Below are positions 1-10,530 of a stretch of 64,000 bases of DNA, in pieces. Below the pieces are notes generated by a model. That model saw only the letters and a list, made by a program, of their open reading frames with translations, was not told where the DNA came from and made no database searches. Source of the stretch: Dactylorhiza incarnata. Its lineage: Eukaryota; Streptophyta; Magnoliopsida; Asparagales; Orchidaceae. Each line of letters opens with the position of its first letter. Position 1 is the first letter of the stretch. The position numbers were made by a program, and so were the translations under genes. The stretch covers positions 12,752,001 to 12,816,000 of the forward strand of contig JAWHQI010000019.1 of NCBI GenBank assembly GCA_033032865.1. The letters run 5' to 3'.

Positions 1-587
1 CTAGCAAAAGGTGAAAAAACAAAACTAATTGCTCAAAATGGCCCTGGTATCCCGAACAAAACAAGAATTCCTACAAATTATATTGTGAGGCCAAATCCTA
101 AAAAAAGTATTTAGCCACTTAAATAAAGATTAAGAATGTGTTTTTCAATTACAAAAATCTAACCTTGACTGAATGATGACAATGGTGATGTGCCAGCATC
201 TCCTAACAAAAATATTGGCTAGCCAAAGATGGGTTTATTTGTTGTTGAAGGGTCAAACTTCTTTGTATTTAAATTGTTTATACATATGAAAATTACCACT
301 AACAGAAATTGAAGATAAAAAACAAGTACCTTTTCCCAAAAAGTTAAACGCCTTCCTTTTTATTTACTAATGAAAGATAAATATTAATCGTAACTTTTCA
401 ATAGTAAAGAGATTATTATTTATTACTGCTCACAACTTTCCAATATTAATAAATTACCTCTAAAGTAGACTCATCAAGCTTGTCACAACCTTCATCAATA
501 TTATAAGTATCAAAACGTATATCTTCACAATACAAAAAGCTAGAAAATAAGTAAATGCAAAATTTTAATATAACAATCTAAGTAAAC
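1..587. other. AT-rich flank, no gene seen
   Basis: This stretch is AT-rich and I find no supported gene, RNA or repeat in it. It lies downstream of the minus-strand hAT transposase remnant, so it may be that element's 3' end, but I could not see a terminal inverted repeat. Confidence 0.4.
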
Positions 588-1554
588 TTAAATCAAATTA
601 TGTACTTTACCGTTTGACATTGATGGAACTAAAAATATCTCTGTTAGCCAATCTTGTAAGCAAATCAGTGCTTGGATGCTATAAGGCTTTAGACACGTAC
701 GTTTCTTTTGAATTACTCTAGAGCTTATGCTAAATGCAGACTCTGGAGCCACAGTTGAAATAGGAATCGCCAAAATATCACTTGCCAGTGCAACTAATAT
801 TAGATATTTGTTCTCATTAACTTCCCACTACTTCAGAATATCAAACGTTGCAACATTCGGAGAGAACAAAAAGAATGCAAATTTATTAAGTCACAAAGTA
901 AAATAAAATTCTATAAAAATAAAAATAAAAAAAGAACTTAAATTAAATTTATACCGATTCTTGTAAATATATTTCCAGCTCAGTTTTTTATTCTTCTTCC
1001 TTTCTTGTTTCTGCTTTAAACTTTAAGAAATCATCCATTCATATTTCTTCATTAAAATCCACCAACGAAGATGACTCATCTCGAAAATCACTTGCAACAC
1101 TATGATGTCTAGCAGAATTCACCTTTTCTTTATACCAATCAAATACATTTGAAAGCTCTTCAAACACATCTTTGAAATAAGTTTTACTAGAATCATTATA
1201 TACTTTAGTATAGCAAAAAACAACAAAATCCTATTCTCTCCACGGATCGAGTAGAACAGCAATGGCTAACACCATAGAATAATTCTCCCAATTATGTGAA
1301 TTTTTTCAAACATAGCCACTTGCATTTTTGAGATAAGTAAAGAATTCCAATTCTTTCTTAAATACAGTTGAATCATGCAGACTTGAAAAAAAAAATTAGC
1401 TGTTGGAGTTTTGGTGGCCGAGAAAATATTGATTGAATCGTCAAAAACTTTAAGAAAGTTGCATAATTCCTGAACTATTAACCAATCATTTTCTGTAGGT
1501 AGATGCATGAAACTGTTAACCAAATTGAATCTATAAAAAACATCGTTATGTTCT
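588..1554 (-). pseudogene. hAT transposase, C-terminal half (RICESLEEPER-like), broken
   Basis: The C-terminal half of a plant hAT-superfamily DNA transposase, the enzyme that excises and reinserts hAT elements in the nucleus. From 588 to about 870 the minus strand encodes the hAT dimerisation domain, with the run ASDILAIPISTVAPESAFS followed by ALICLQDWL. From about 1000 to 1554 it encodes the helical region before that domain, including ENDWLIVQELCNFLKVFDDSINIFS and TPTANFF (separate runs in one segment). The stretch at about 870-960 looks like an intron or a decayed gap. At least one in-frame stop follows FDILK. The gene is cut at 1554 by Sirevirus A and resumes at 13146 in the same orientation. 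hAT membership is confident; the exact family is inferred. Confidence 0.8.
1550..1554. repeat. Target-site duplication of Sirevirus A, left copy
   Basis: The five bases gttct sit directly outside the left LTR. The same five bases follow the right LTR at 13141-13145. A 5-bp duplication is normal for copia integration, and here it also fixes both outer LTR ends. Confidence 0.9.
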
Positions 1555-3055
1555 TGAAAGAAATCGTTGTCTACCTAAATCACCTAAAGGGGGGTGAATA
1601 GGTGATCTCTACTGCGATTGCGGAATAAAAATTAAGTATACACACAACAAGAAAAATCACAGCACAGACACAAGATTTATAGAGGTTCCCCAAGGTGGGT
1701 ACTCCTCTCTCCCACTTCGCCTATCTAGCACTTCCGGTTAGCGTCGGCAACTTCGCCAAAACTCGGATTTATCAACAAATCCTACACTCGGAGACAACGG
1801 CTCCTACAAACTCATAGAACAACCTCTTTTAGAAAAGCACTCGGAGATAAACTCCTACAACTCGGAGCAAAATACTCCTACAAAATAACTCGGAGAAAAA
1901 TCTCCTACTAGAATCAAATAGAGTTTGAAATAAAATACTTCTATTAAACCTCAACAGAGATTAGCTTCAGATCTTGGAAAATCTGAGTCTTCTTCTTCCT
2001 TGAGAACTAAAGCTTGGATCTTCAAATATTTGGAAGAAAGGAAACTCGGCAAACCTGATCTGAATAGGCCCTTTGATTTTCTTGAAAATATCTTCAAAAA
2101 TATGGAGCAGCAAATAGATCAAAGGCCTTCTTATCTGAGAAATCTCTAACAGCAGTGAAGAACGAGTCTTGAGGGCGCAGAAGTTAGATCTCAGAAAACC
2201 TTGTTCAGCGAGCAAGAAGGAAGACGGCTGGATTCTTCTCTTTTAATCGAGTTGAATAATAATACTTGTGTTTGCCCTAAAATAAAAGATTATTTATAGG
2301 AAGAACTCCAACGGCTAAGGCGACAGACAGGGAATGATCGACACGTGTGCTGCACATGGTGGCCTACCCTAATTTTCAAGAACGAAACATATTTTTGAAA
2401 TCTGTCTGTCCGTCATTCGTCGAGACTTCACGTGAACACTCGACGAAATGACTTAGCCATTAAAAAAAACTGATCAAAGGCTTAAAAACCATCTTCTGTT
2501 TTCATTCGTCGGGATTCGTCGGGAGTTCTCGAGAACTCTCGACGAATTGACTTAGCCGCACAATTTCCTTCACAAAGCTGCATTTTTGACTTCTGTCAGC
2601 ATTCGTCGATATTCGTCGGGAGTTCACAAGAACATTCGACGAATGGACTTAGCCGCAGAACTTTCTTCTTTAAACTAGGAATTTTGGCTTCTGTCAGGAT
2701 TCGTCGGGAGTCATCGGGACTTCACGTGACATCTCGACGAATTGACTTAGCAAAAATTCCTTTTCTTCTGAAAACCTGCTCCACTCCTCAAACTTGAAAG
2801 CCTTCAGTTGTGAGAATATGAAGTGCACCCCAAAAGAGAGATTACACATGGACCAACACTTTGTTCTATACAATGAGGGATTACATTGTCTAGGACTGTG
2901 TTTGGTGATCCATTGCAACCTGACTTTGGTGTGCACTTAGCATTATGACCTGTCACAACACATCTAAAGAGAATTCATCAAATACATACTCAATTCAATT
3001 TAGTTCACTAGGGGACACCTTCAAATCCAGGTGATTGTGGATACAATACCCAACA
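1555..3055 (-). repeat. 3' LTR of Sirevirus A
   Basis: This matches 11639-13140 almost throughout. On the element strand it runs from TGTTGG at 3055 to TTTCA at 1555. The upstream part (about 2404-2760) is a run of palindromic words built on TTCGTCGGGA and CTCGAGAACTC. The downstream part (1761-1912) is an array of small stem-loops of the form ctcGGAG..CTCCtac. Next to the terminal end there is a hairpin with 8-bp arms (1579-1606). Confidence 0.92.
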
Positions 3056-3070
3056 ATCTCCCCCTATTTG
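3056..3070 (-). promoter_or_regulatory. Polypurine tract of Sirevirus A
   Basis: On the minus strand the sequence reads AAATAGGGGGAGATT and directly abuts the 3' LTR start TGTTGG. This is where plus-strand DNA synthesis is primed in LTR retrotransposons. Further copies of the GGGGGAG core lie inside the neighbouring third gene at 3997-4003, 4570-4576 and 4918-4924. Confidence 0.85.
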
Positions 3071-3234
3071 AAGATGTCATAACCCTATGCACTAAGTTGA
3101 ATTGCACAGAAAGTATAATTGAATGAAAACAGCACAACCAGACAGTAATAATTAAAGAGAGAATCAATGTTTATCCAAACACAAAAATATATATATAAAC
3201 AAAGAAAAACAGCATGATTCCAGATCAGCTCAGC

Positions 3235-5751
3235 TCATGCATGATCCTTGCCTTTCTGCTTTCCAAAAATTCTTTGCACGACCTCAGCTCTCTTTTTCTG
3301 CTCAGATTCCATTCTCTCAAAGAATGCCTTTGGCTTAGGACAATATCTATCAGGAGCAGTCTCTTTAGATCCACCTGTCTTGAAATGAATTCTCCTTTCA
3401 GTTGTCCTTTTCTTGAACTTATCCCATTCCTCCTGACTGTAATGTTTACTGACACTTTCATTTTGCTTACTAACAAGGTTGAAAGCTGTAAGAATGATAT
3501 TTTTTGAAGTGGGACTCCAGCTTTCTTGGAAATTTCTTGGAGGAGGCACATCATAGAATTCTCTGATCTTCTTGTGAGGATTAGACCTTTTTGCAGAAGG
3601 TTTATCACCAAAGATCTTCCTTTTCAAAGATTTTTCAGAAGATTCAGGAGCTTTGGAGCTTTCAAGCACTGGATCATCCCAGAACTCTTGGTAGGTAGAG
3701 ACTGGAAAATCTGCTTCAGCAAAATCAGAATCCTTAACAGGAATATGAGAAGAACTTAGAGCACTTGGACCTGGAGCACCTGAAGAAGGAACATCTGACT
3801 CTTTATTCATAACAGAGAATCCAAGCATGCCTGCAACCTCCTTGAACAACTAACTTGTAGATTCATGAGTGTACCAATTTACATCTACAACATTTTGTAA
3901 TATGTTCTCCTTAAGCTCTTGCATCTTGGAAAATACATTTCCATCCAAATCACTAACTTTACCAGCACTTTCTTCTATCTTAGACACAATGCTCTCCTCC
4001 CCCTTTATGACATCTTCATGTAGGAGGGTATAGAGTTTGGCCAGTTGTCTTTCAACTTGATCATCCAGAAAAGTAAGCCCTTGATCATGAGAAGCTCTGA
4101 GAGCCATTTGAGCAGTATTCAGATGAAGAACATCTTCACCAACCTGATGCAAGTTCTTTAGAGCATGCCCAACTGCCCTATTGGTGTGGTCCAATGCTTT
4201 TCCTGCTTTTGACATCCAGGCTTCTTGATTACTCTTGAATTTGCCCATTTCATGTCTCATCTCAGCCATTTCCTGTCTCAAAGCACTATCAACTTTATTT
4301 ATTTTCTGATAAACTGACTTTATGGACTGATCAAAATGCTCTGTTTGAGCTTGCAGTAAAGTTGAAATTGACTGGAGCAAAGAAGATTGATATCTCTCTC
4401 CAGTTTCAAAAACATCAGGAGAGACTCTATCAGCTACAAAACTTGTAGATTGTGCTTGCTTATCAAGCACTGTTGCTCTTGGAGATTGTCTCAAAATACT
4501 TTCTGGAGGGGGCAAGAGCAGCACAGGAGGGACTGCAGATTCACCCATAAATATGTCTTCATGTTCTTTCTCCCCCTCGGTCAAAGACATCTTCTTATCT
4601 AACTCCAACTGAGCACTAAAACAGCCCATCTCCATAGAATCTGATTTCTCAGAAGGAACAGATTCAGGATCTGCCAAGTCTTCACTATGTTCTGAATTAT
4701 AAGCAAACTCTGCAGGGGATCTTCTTGAGTCTTCTAACATAGCAGCTTCATCTTCAGCAGCAGATTTCCCTTGACCTTACAGGTCAGAAACAGTATCAGG
4801 AACAGCAGGACTAACTGGATCAGCATACACTGGATCAGTATGAACTGGATCAATTTCATTGGGAGGAATTTGTTTGGAAACACCACCACTTTCAGCAATG
4901 TCTCTTGGGGTTGGAAGCTCCCCCTCAACATGTTCACCTCTGCCTTGATCAGGAGTTGTACTGGGTCCAGTACCCCTTGAGGGTTGACCTTCTTCAAGAG
5001 TCCTATCCTCATTCTGCACAGGGACCTCATCACCACTAACAACATTTTTGACTCCACCCTTTGGAATGACCCTTTCCCATTTGGAGAAAATAGAGGAGTT
5101 GATTTTCTTAGTGTGATGGATGGGGATACCTCTTCCAAGATTGAAAAAATTTGGATTACTACCATTCAGCAACAAACTAATAATTCTTCCAAAATTTGGG
5201 GCATGAAAGCTGTCTTTAATTTTCTCAAAAAGAACTTCACCAAAATTAAAACTCTTTCTACAAATAACAGCTGTGTGTATCTTAAAGGCTTCTTCAGATA
5301 AGTAGTCATGTGAACCTACTTTGCACAATAAGACTTTTCCCAAAATATCACACAGAAGCTTACCTCCGTCATTCATGAATTTTCTTCTTATCTTTGAACC
5401 TTCATCAAGAATGCCACAAAATCTTTTGGCCTGGAGAAAGTCTTCAGCATACACTTCCTCTGTTTCGACTTCAGGCATCCTCAAGATCCTGTTGATGCCA
5501 CTAGCTTTCAAAACTATTTTACAATACCTGATGCAGCTCTTTATCTTCTTGCCTTGACCAGAGATTTTTGCATTTCTGTAGAACTCAAGAACGTCTTGTT
5601 CGAGAATTTTAACCGGCTCTTCCAAGGCATAACTGAGCCCGGCGACATCAAGCATCAAAATAATGTTTCTGAACTCATCTGAAGCAGTTCGAAAGCTACC
5701 TCGCACCAGCTCTCCACCAGAATGCAGACCTCCAGCGGCTTTGGGCGCCAT
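3235..5751 (-). pseudogene. Sirevirus third gene (envelope-like), two in-frame stops
   Basis: A long gene downstream of pol, the position of the Sirevirus envelope-like gene. It reads in a single frame from the ATG at 5751 to 3235 (about 839 codons), broken by TAA at 4777-4779 and TAG at 3850-3852. It has three parts. An N-terminal globular domain (about residues 1-240) contains GKLLCDILGKVLLCKVGSHD. A Pro/Ser/Asp-rich middle leads into a predicted coiled-coil section (about 4000-4450, many Gln/Lys/Glu heptads). A C-terminal domain holds WSPTSKNIIL and RRIHF. I see no signal peptide or membrane helix, so a true envelope role is unsupported. The same N- and C-terminal motifs recur in element C. 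Function unknown. Confidence 0.75.
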
Positions 5752-6066
5752 CGAGCTTGACGAAATCAGGGAAAAGAAACAGTGTTTTCTCGAGGGAGAC
5801 GAGGAGATGGGAAGGGTTTCACGGAAGAGTGTGTGGAATCATGTGTTCTCTTTGTTTTTATATATATATAATAAATTTAGGCGCGTACCTGATTTCACGG
5901 ATGGCTCTTCGGATCCAATAAATTGTATTTAATAATAAGGTTTCACGAGAGACGTGTCCGAGAAGAGAGATATTTTTACATGTGAAATCCCGTGAAACTT
6001 CATGAAATTTTCTGGTTTATCCAGTGAAATCCCGTGTAATTTCGTGCAATTTCAACAGTCCTGTCT
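5752..6066 (-). promoter_or_regulatory. Spacer between pol and third gene, Sirevirus A
   Basis: No gene is seen here. On the element strand this lies between the pol stop and the ATG of the third gene. It contains repeated words related to GAAATCCCGTGAAA (about 5940-6055), some of them inverted. In elements B and C the matching spacer also holds inverted-repeat arrays, so a regulatory role is possible but inferred only. Confidence 0.4.
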
Positions 6067-7758
6067 TCAAGATTCCTTGTTAAGCATTCCAAGTTCCATT
6101 TTGAAGAAATTGAACTTGGTCTCGTCCAGAGGCTTCGTAAAAATATCTGCAATTTGTTTGTCAATATTAACATATAACAAATTAATATCTTTACTCTCAA
6201 CATGTTCCCGGATGAAGTGGTAGCGAAGCTCGATGTGCTTCGTTCTGCTGTGAGAGGCTGGATTATTTGCTATGGCAATAGCACTTGAGGAGTCCCAGAA
6301 CATGGGGATTTCTGTGAGCTTTAAATTATAGTCCTCAAGCTGATTATTTATCCACAAAAGTTGTGCACAGCAACTGCCGGCAGAGATATACTCTGATTCA
6401 GCAGTTGATATTGCAACATAATTTTGCTTCTTGCTACTCCATGACACAAGCCTTTTTCCCAAGAATTGGCAAGTTCCTGAAGTACTCTTTCTATCATCTT
6501 TGCTACCTGCAAAATCAGCATCTGAAAAACCAATTAGTTCAAAATCATTGCTTCTCGGGTGCCATAAGCCGAGATTTGGTGTACCCTTAAGGTATCTCAA
6601 AATCCTCTTTGCAGCGGCATAATGAGATTCCTTATAGTTCACCTGATACCTGGCACAAACACATGTTGAAAATATTATATCGGGCCTACTGGCAGTAAGG
6701 TAGAGCAAGGACCCAATTATGCTTCTGTACTTGGTTTCATCAAAAGGTTTCCCTTTTTCATCCTTGTCCAGAGACATACTTGAGCCCATTGGAGTCCTCA
6801 TAGAGGTTGCACTCTCCATTCCAAATTTCTTAAGGAGCTCTTTGGTGAACTTCGTCTGAGAGATGAAAATTCCATCTTCAGATTGGTGCACCTGAAATCC
6901 TAAGAAATATTTCAGCTCTCTCATGCTGCTCATTTCAAACTTACCTTGCATCAAGTTAGAAAACTTTTTGCAAAGTTTGTCATCTGTAGAACCAAATATA
7001 ATATCATCGACATAGATTTGCACAAGCAAAATCTCGCCTTTTACTTCCCTAAGAAACAATGTCTTATCTATTGTTCCCCTTGTGAATTTGTTCTCAAGAA
7101 GGAACCTAGACAATGTCTCATACCAGGCTCGGGGTGCCTGTTTGAGACCATACAAAGCTTTATGTAAATAATATACATGATCAGGAAAGTTAGAATCTAC
7201 AAAACCTGGAGGTTGAGCTACATATACTTCCTCTTTAAGGTCTCCATTCAGGAAGGCTGACTTCACATCCATCTGGAAAACCTTAAAGCCCTTATATGCA
7301 GCATATGCCAGAAATAATCTGATGGCTTCAAGTCTTGCTACTGGTGCAAAGGTCTGATCAAAATCAATCCCTTTTTCTTGCTTGTATCCTTGTGCAATCA
7401 GTCTTGCTTTGTTCTTTGTAATGATGCCCTTTTCATCAAGCTTGTTCCGGTAGACCCATTTGGTTCCAATCACATTTTGTCCTTTGGGTCTTGGTACTAA
7501 CTCCCAAACTTTACATCTCTTGAATTGGTTGAGCTCTTCTTGCATAGCAAGGATCCAGGATGGATCGGTGTTTGCTTCTTCAAACTTCTTCGGCTCAATC
7601 TGTGAAAGAAAACTTAAATGTAAAACTGCGTTAGTTGTACCTCTTCTCGTCAAAACTCTGCTTGAAGGATCTCCGATAATCTGATCAGCTGGATGATCTC
7701 TTGAATATCTGACTCCCAAGTTATTTGCATTTTCAGGAGCAACTTGAGGTTCAGCCAC
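6067..7758 (-). CDS. Sirevirus A reverse transcriptase and RNase H, intact block
   Basis: The C-terminal part of the copia polyprotein, which copies the element RNA into DNA in cytoplasmic particles and degrades the RNA strand. The 563-codon open block carries the copia reverse transcriptase, with [41 protein letters not shown] and the catalytic YVDD at 7003-7014. RNase H follows, with [28 protein letters not shown] and [11 protein letters not shown]. It ends with the pol terminus ELGMLNKES. It is in the same frame as the integrase block upstream and is separated from it by one TAA at 7786-7788. This is the best-preserved catalytic block in the window. Whether it is translated depends on that stop. 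Confidence 0.9.
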   Translation of the reverse strand: MAEPQVAPENANNLGVRYSRDHPADQIIGDPSSRVLTRRGTTNAVLHLSFLSQIEPKKFEEANTDPSWILAMQEELNQFKRCKVWELVPRPKGQNVIGTKWVYRNKLDEKGIITKNKARLIAQGYKQEKGIDFDQTFAPVARLEAIRLFLAYAAYKGFKVFQMDVKSAFLNGDLKEEVYVAQPPGFVDSNFPDHVYYLHKALYGLKQAPRAWYETLSRFLLENKFTRGTIDKTLFLREVKGEILLVQIYVDDIIFGSTDDKLCKKFSNLMQGKFEMSSMRELKYFLGFQVHQSEDGIFISQTKFTKELLKKFGMESATSMRTPMGSSMSLDKDEKGKPFDETKYRSIIGSLLYLTASRPDIIFSTCVCARYQVNYKESHYAAAKRILRYLKGTPNLGLWHPRSNDFELIGFSDADFAGSKDDRKSTSGTCQFLGKRLVSWSSKKQNYVAISTAESEYISAGSCCAQLLWINNQLEDYNLKLTEIPMFWDSSSAIAIANNPASHSRTKHIELRYHFIREHVESKDINLLYVNIDKQIADIFTKPLDETKFNFFKMELGMLNKES

Positions 7759-7785
7759 CTCTAGAATATCTTCTTCTTCATGAAC

Positions 7786-9234
7786 TTATTGTTCATCTTC
7801 AGAGTGATCCGAGATCTCTTCTGCCAACTTTGGAGCATCATCTATGGTTTTTACTCCATCTTGCATAGAGAGTTCCTTTAACTTTTCACCTGCATCTTCA
7901 ATGAACACACTAGATGAGTTACTATGCAGCAGGCTCGTCTCATCAAATACAACATGTACTGTTTCCTCTACCACCAGAGTTTTCTTATTGAAAATCCTAT
8001 ATGCCTTACTATGGCTACTATATCCTACGAATATACCTTCAAAACATTTTTCACTAAACTTGGTTGTAGGATGCTTCCCATTGTTAAGCACATAGCATTT
8101 ACTGCCAAAAATTCTAAAATATGAAATCTTCGGTTTTCTGCCCTTTAGAATCTCATATGGGGTCTTACGATGGTTCTTATTGATGAGTGCTCTGTTTTGC
8201 ACATGGCAAGCTGTGTTGATAGCTTCTGCCCAGAAATATTCTGGAAGAGCAGAATCACTCAACATGGACCTGTCAGCTTCTATGAGGGTTCTATTCTTTC
8301 TCTCGGCTACTCCATTTTGCTGTGGAGTACGAGGAGAGGAAAACTGATGGGAGATACCTTGACTTTCACAAAACTCTGTCATGGCCCCAGACTGAAATTC
8401 TGTTCCATGGTCACTTCTGATTTTGACCACTGAACAGTCAAGTTCATTCTGAATAAGCTTGACAAAATTAGTGAATATGCCGAAGGTTTCTGACTTAAGT
8501 TTTAGAAAGAACACCCATGCAAACCGGGAATAATCATCAACAATAACCAAGGTGTAAGCTTTCCCACCTAAGCTTCTAACTGACATTGGACCAAATAAAT
8601 CCATATGCAGCAGATGAAGACATCTGGTAGAATTATTGCCAATTATGCTCTTAAAGCTAGCCTTTGTTTGCTTACCCATTTGGCAAGCATGGCAAGGGCT
8701 TTCTTTAATGCATTTAACTTTGGGGGCATCCCTTACCAAGTTGTGAGAAAATAACATAGATATAGTTTTGAAATTAATATGTGCTAATCTCTTGTGCCAT
8801 TGGTCACAAAGAGATGCACTATCTTTGGCAACAAAACACACTGGGGTAGAATACTGTAAGCATATAAAGTCTAAACAGTAAATACCACTACTCCTAGAGC
8901 CTGTTAAAATAGTTTCCGCAGACACGGACATCTTTATCAGGCATCTATCTCTAAAGAACTCAACGGTATAGCCTTTGTCACACAGTTGGCTTATGCTAAT
9001 CAGATTGTATTTCAATCCTTTCACATGAGCTACACGTGTGAAAACGACTGAGACGTTGGTTATTGAACCATAACCAATAATAATACCTCGTTCAGATCCG
9101 CCAAACTTTACTTTAGGCCCGTTCTCAACTGGAACATAATCCTGAAGTAATCTTCTTCTCCCGGTCATATGCCGAGAGCAACCACTGTCCAAATACCAGA
9201 TAGGAATATCGTTGGCCTTTGGACATTCCTGCAA
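7786..9234 (-). CDS. Sirevirus A protease and integrase
   Basis: The N-terminal part of pol. The protease active site is in YLDSGCSRHMTG close to the start. The integrase zinc-binding region follows (HKRLAHINF and CHACQMGKQ), then the catalytic core with Asp in LLHMDLFGPM, Asp in RSDHGTEF and Glu in NGVAERKNRTLIEA. The ATG at 9234 is only the first Met after an in-frame TGA at 9241-9243; gag lies in the same frame upstream, so the real product should be a gag-pol fusion. The block ends at TAA 7786-7788 within the acidic linker before reverse transcriptase. A similarly placed TAA occurs in element C. Confidence 0.88.
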   Translation of the reverse strand: MQECPKANDIPIWYLDSGCSRHMTGRRRLLQDYVPVENGPKVKFGGSERGIIIGYGSITNVSVVFTRVAHVKGLKYNLISISQLCDKGYTVEFFRDRCLIKMSVSAETILTGSRSSGIYCLDFICLQYSTPVCFVAKDSASLCDQWHKRLAHINFKTISMLFSHNLVRDAPKVKCIKESPCHACQMGKQTKASFKSIIGNNSTRCLHLLHMDLFGPMSVRSLGGKAYTLVIVDDYSRFAWVFFLKLKSETFGIFTNFVKLIQNELDCSVVKIRSDHGTEFQSGAMTEFCESQGISHQFSSPRTPQQNGVAERKNRTLIEADRSMLSDSALPEYFWAEAINTACHVQNRALINKNHRKTPYEILKGRKPKISYFRIFGSKCYVLNNGKHPTTKFSEKCFEGIFVGYSSHSKAYRIFNKKTLVVEETVHVVFDETSLLHSNSSSVFIEDAGEKLKELSMQDGVKTIDDAPKLAEEISDHSEDEQ

Positions 9235-9240
9235 ACATGA

Positions 9241-10392
9241 TCAATACCCCTTAGGAACCCAAACATTTTTGGGCCCTTGGTTCCTTGTTAGTGGAACACC
9301 ACTTGGAACATTAACTTTGCAAGTGGTCGGTCTTGCACTGTTAACTCGTGGAGTTCTTGGCACAGTATGATTGAACCAACAATCTATGGCGAAATGACCA
9401 ATTTTTCCACAGCACCAGCATTCAAACCTATTGTATCTCCTCTTTGTGTTCTGCTGAGCCTTTTGAATGGGTGGCTTTGCAGGAGGAGCAACCTTGGAGG
9501 TAGAAGCCTCGTTGGTGCAACATACACAATTCTTAGGCACAATAGGCTTAACCTGCGGTGCTTTCTTAGCATTTGATCCATGAATGAATGGTCCATGATG
9601 CTTCAATTGAACTTCCTCATAAGGAGCCTTGAGGGAGCTAGAACCAAAGTTTCTGGGTCTGGTCCACACTGAGTTCACCTTGGCAGGCTCAACATGGGTT
9701 GGTCTGCTGAAGTGACCATACATGCTCTCAAAATCATAGGTGTTCGTAGGAAAAATCACCTTCTTGAAAGTTGGAGCACACTGTGGACCTTTACCCTTTG
9801 CTTTAGCAGCTCTTCTTTTGGCTGACTTACTTAGGCTCTTTTCAGGAACATGGCCCAAACCACTACTACCAGAACCAGCAATGAAAGTGTTTATGATAGG
9901 CAAAACTGTCTTGGGCTTAGAGAAGTTCATTGTGATCTTCTTTTCTTCCTCAAGCTGTTTCGTCAAATCATTGATAATTTCACTCTTCTGAATGCCTGCT
10001 GAAGTGGCCTCGGAGAGAGCAATCTTCAAGGATAAGATTTCTTCCCTGAGTAGGTTAGATTCTTCAATCTTCTTTCTCAGGTTTGATTCTTGATCGTTTA
10101 GGGATTGAATCTCCTTTGATTGAGTTTTAACAAGCTTTCGACACTTATTAAACCCCTTCAACATCTCCTCATACTTAGCAGTCAACTCAGAATCCTCTTC
10201 TGAATAGTAGCTTTCATTAGCATCAGATGTCGTTTCTGAACATGAAAGAGGTGTAGAAGATAATACCTGACCGGTGAAAGGAACAATATCTTTGTCATCA
10301 TCTGACATGGCCATTAGACTGTAGAAGCAGTCTTTTGTGAGACCTTTTCCTCTATATTGATCAAATTGGTCTTCTGTATCAGGTTGAGCCAT
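9241..10392 (-). CDS. Sirevirus A gag, C-terminal part with second zinc knuckle
   Basis: A long gag extension typical of Sireviruses, between the first zinc knuckle and protease. It has an acidic, coiled-coil-like N-terminal half and a Lys-rich patch (SKSAKRRAAKAKGKG). An intact CX2CX4HX4C knuckle (CWCCGKIGHFAIDC, about 9379-9425) should bind the element RNA. The block ends WVPKGY then TGA at 9241-9243, directly before the protease and in the same frame. Upstream it is continuous with gag part one except for TAA at 10531-10533. The role in packaging is known for gag; the function of the extension is not known to me. Confidence 0.8.
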   Translation of the reverse strand: MAQPDTEDQFDQYRGKGLTKDCFYSLMAMSDDDKDIVPFTGQVLSSTPLSCSETTSDANESYYSEEDSELTAKYEEMLKGFNKCRKLVKTQSKEIQSLNDQESNLRKKIEESNLLREEILSLKIALSEATSAGIQKSEIINDLTKQLEEEKKITMNFSKPKTVLPIINTFIAGSGSSGLGHVPEKSLSKSAKRRAAKAKGKGPQCAPTFKKVIFPTNTYDFESMYGHFSRPTHVEPAKVNSVWTRPRNFGSSSLKAPYEEVQLKHHGPFIHGSNAKKAPQVKPIVPKNCVCCTNEASTSKVAPPAKPPIQKAQQNTKRRYNRFECWCCGKIGHFAIDCWFNHTVPRTPRVNSARPTTCKVNVPSGVPLTRNQGPKNVWVPKGY

Positions 10393-10530
10393 CAGTCCAA
10401 AGAATGCCTCTTCATCTGAGTTAGACTCATTTGAGTCACTATCACTCAGAGTCTTGGACTTCTTGGCAACAAAACTCTTCTCCTCTTTCTTCTTTCCTTT
10501 GTAAGACCTCTTTTCTTCTTTTCTCGAAGA

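Noticed and set aside
3235..5751. Calling the third gene a true envelope glycoprotein
   Set aside because: No signal peptide, membrane segment or cleavage motif is visible; the name is kept only as a positional label.
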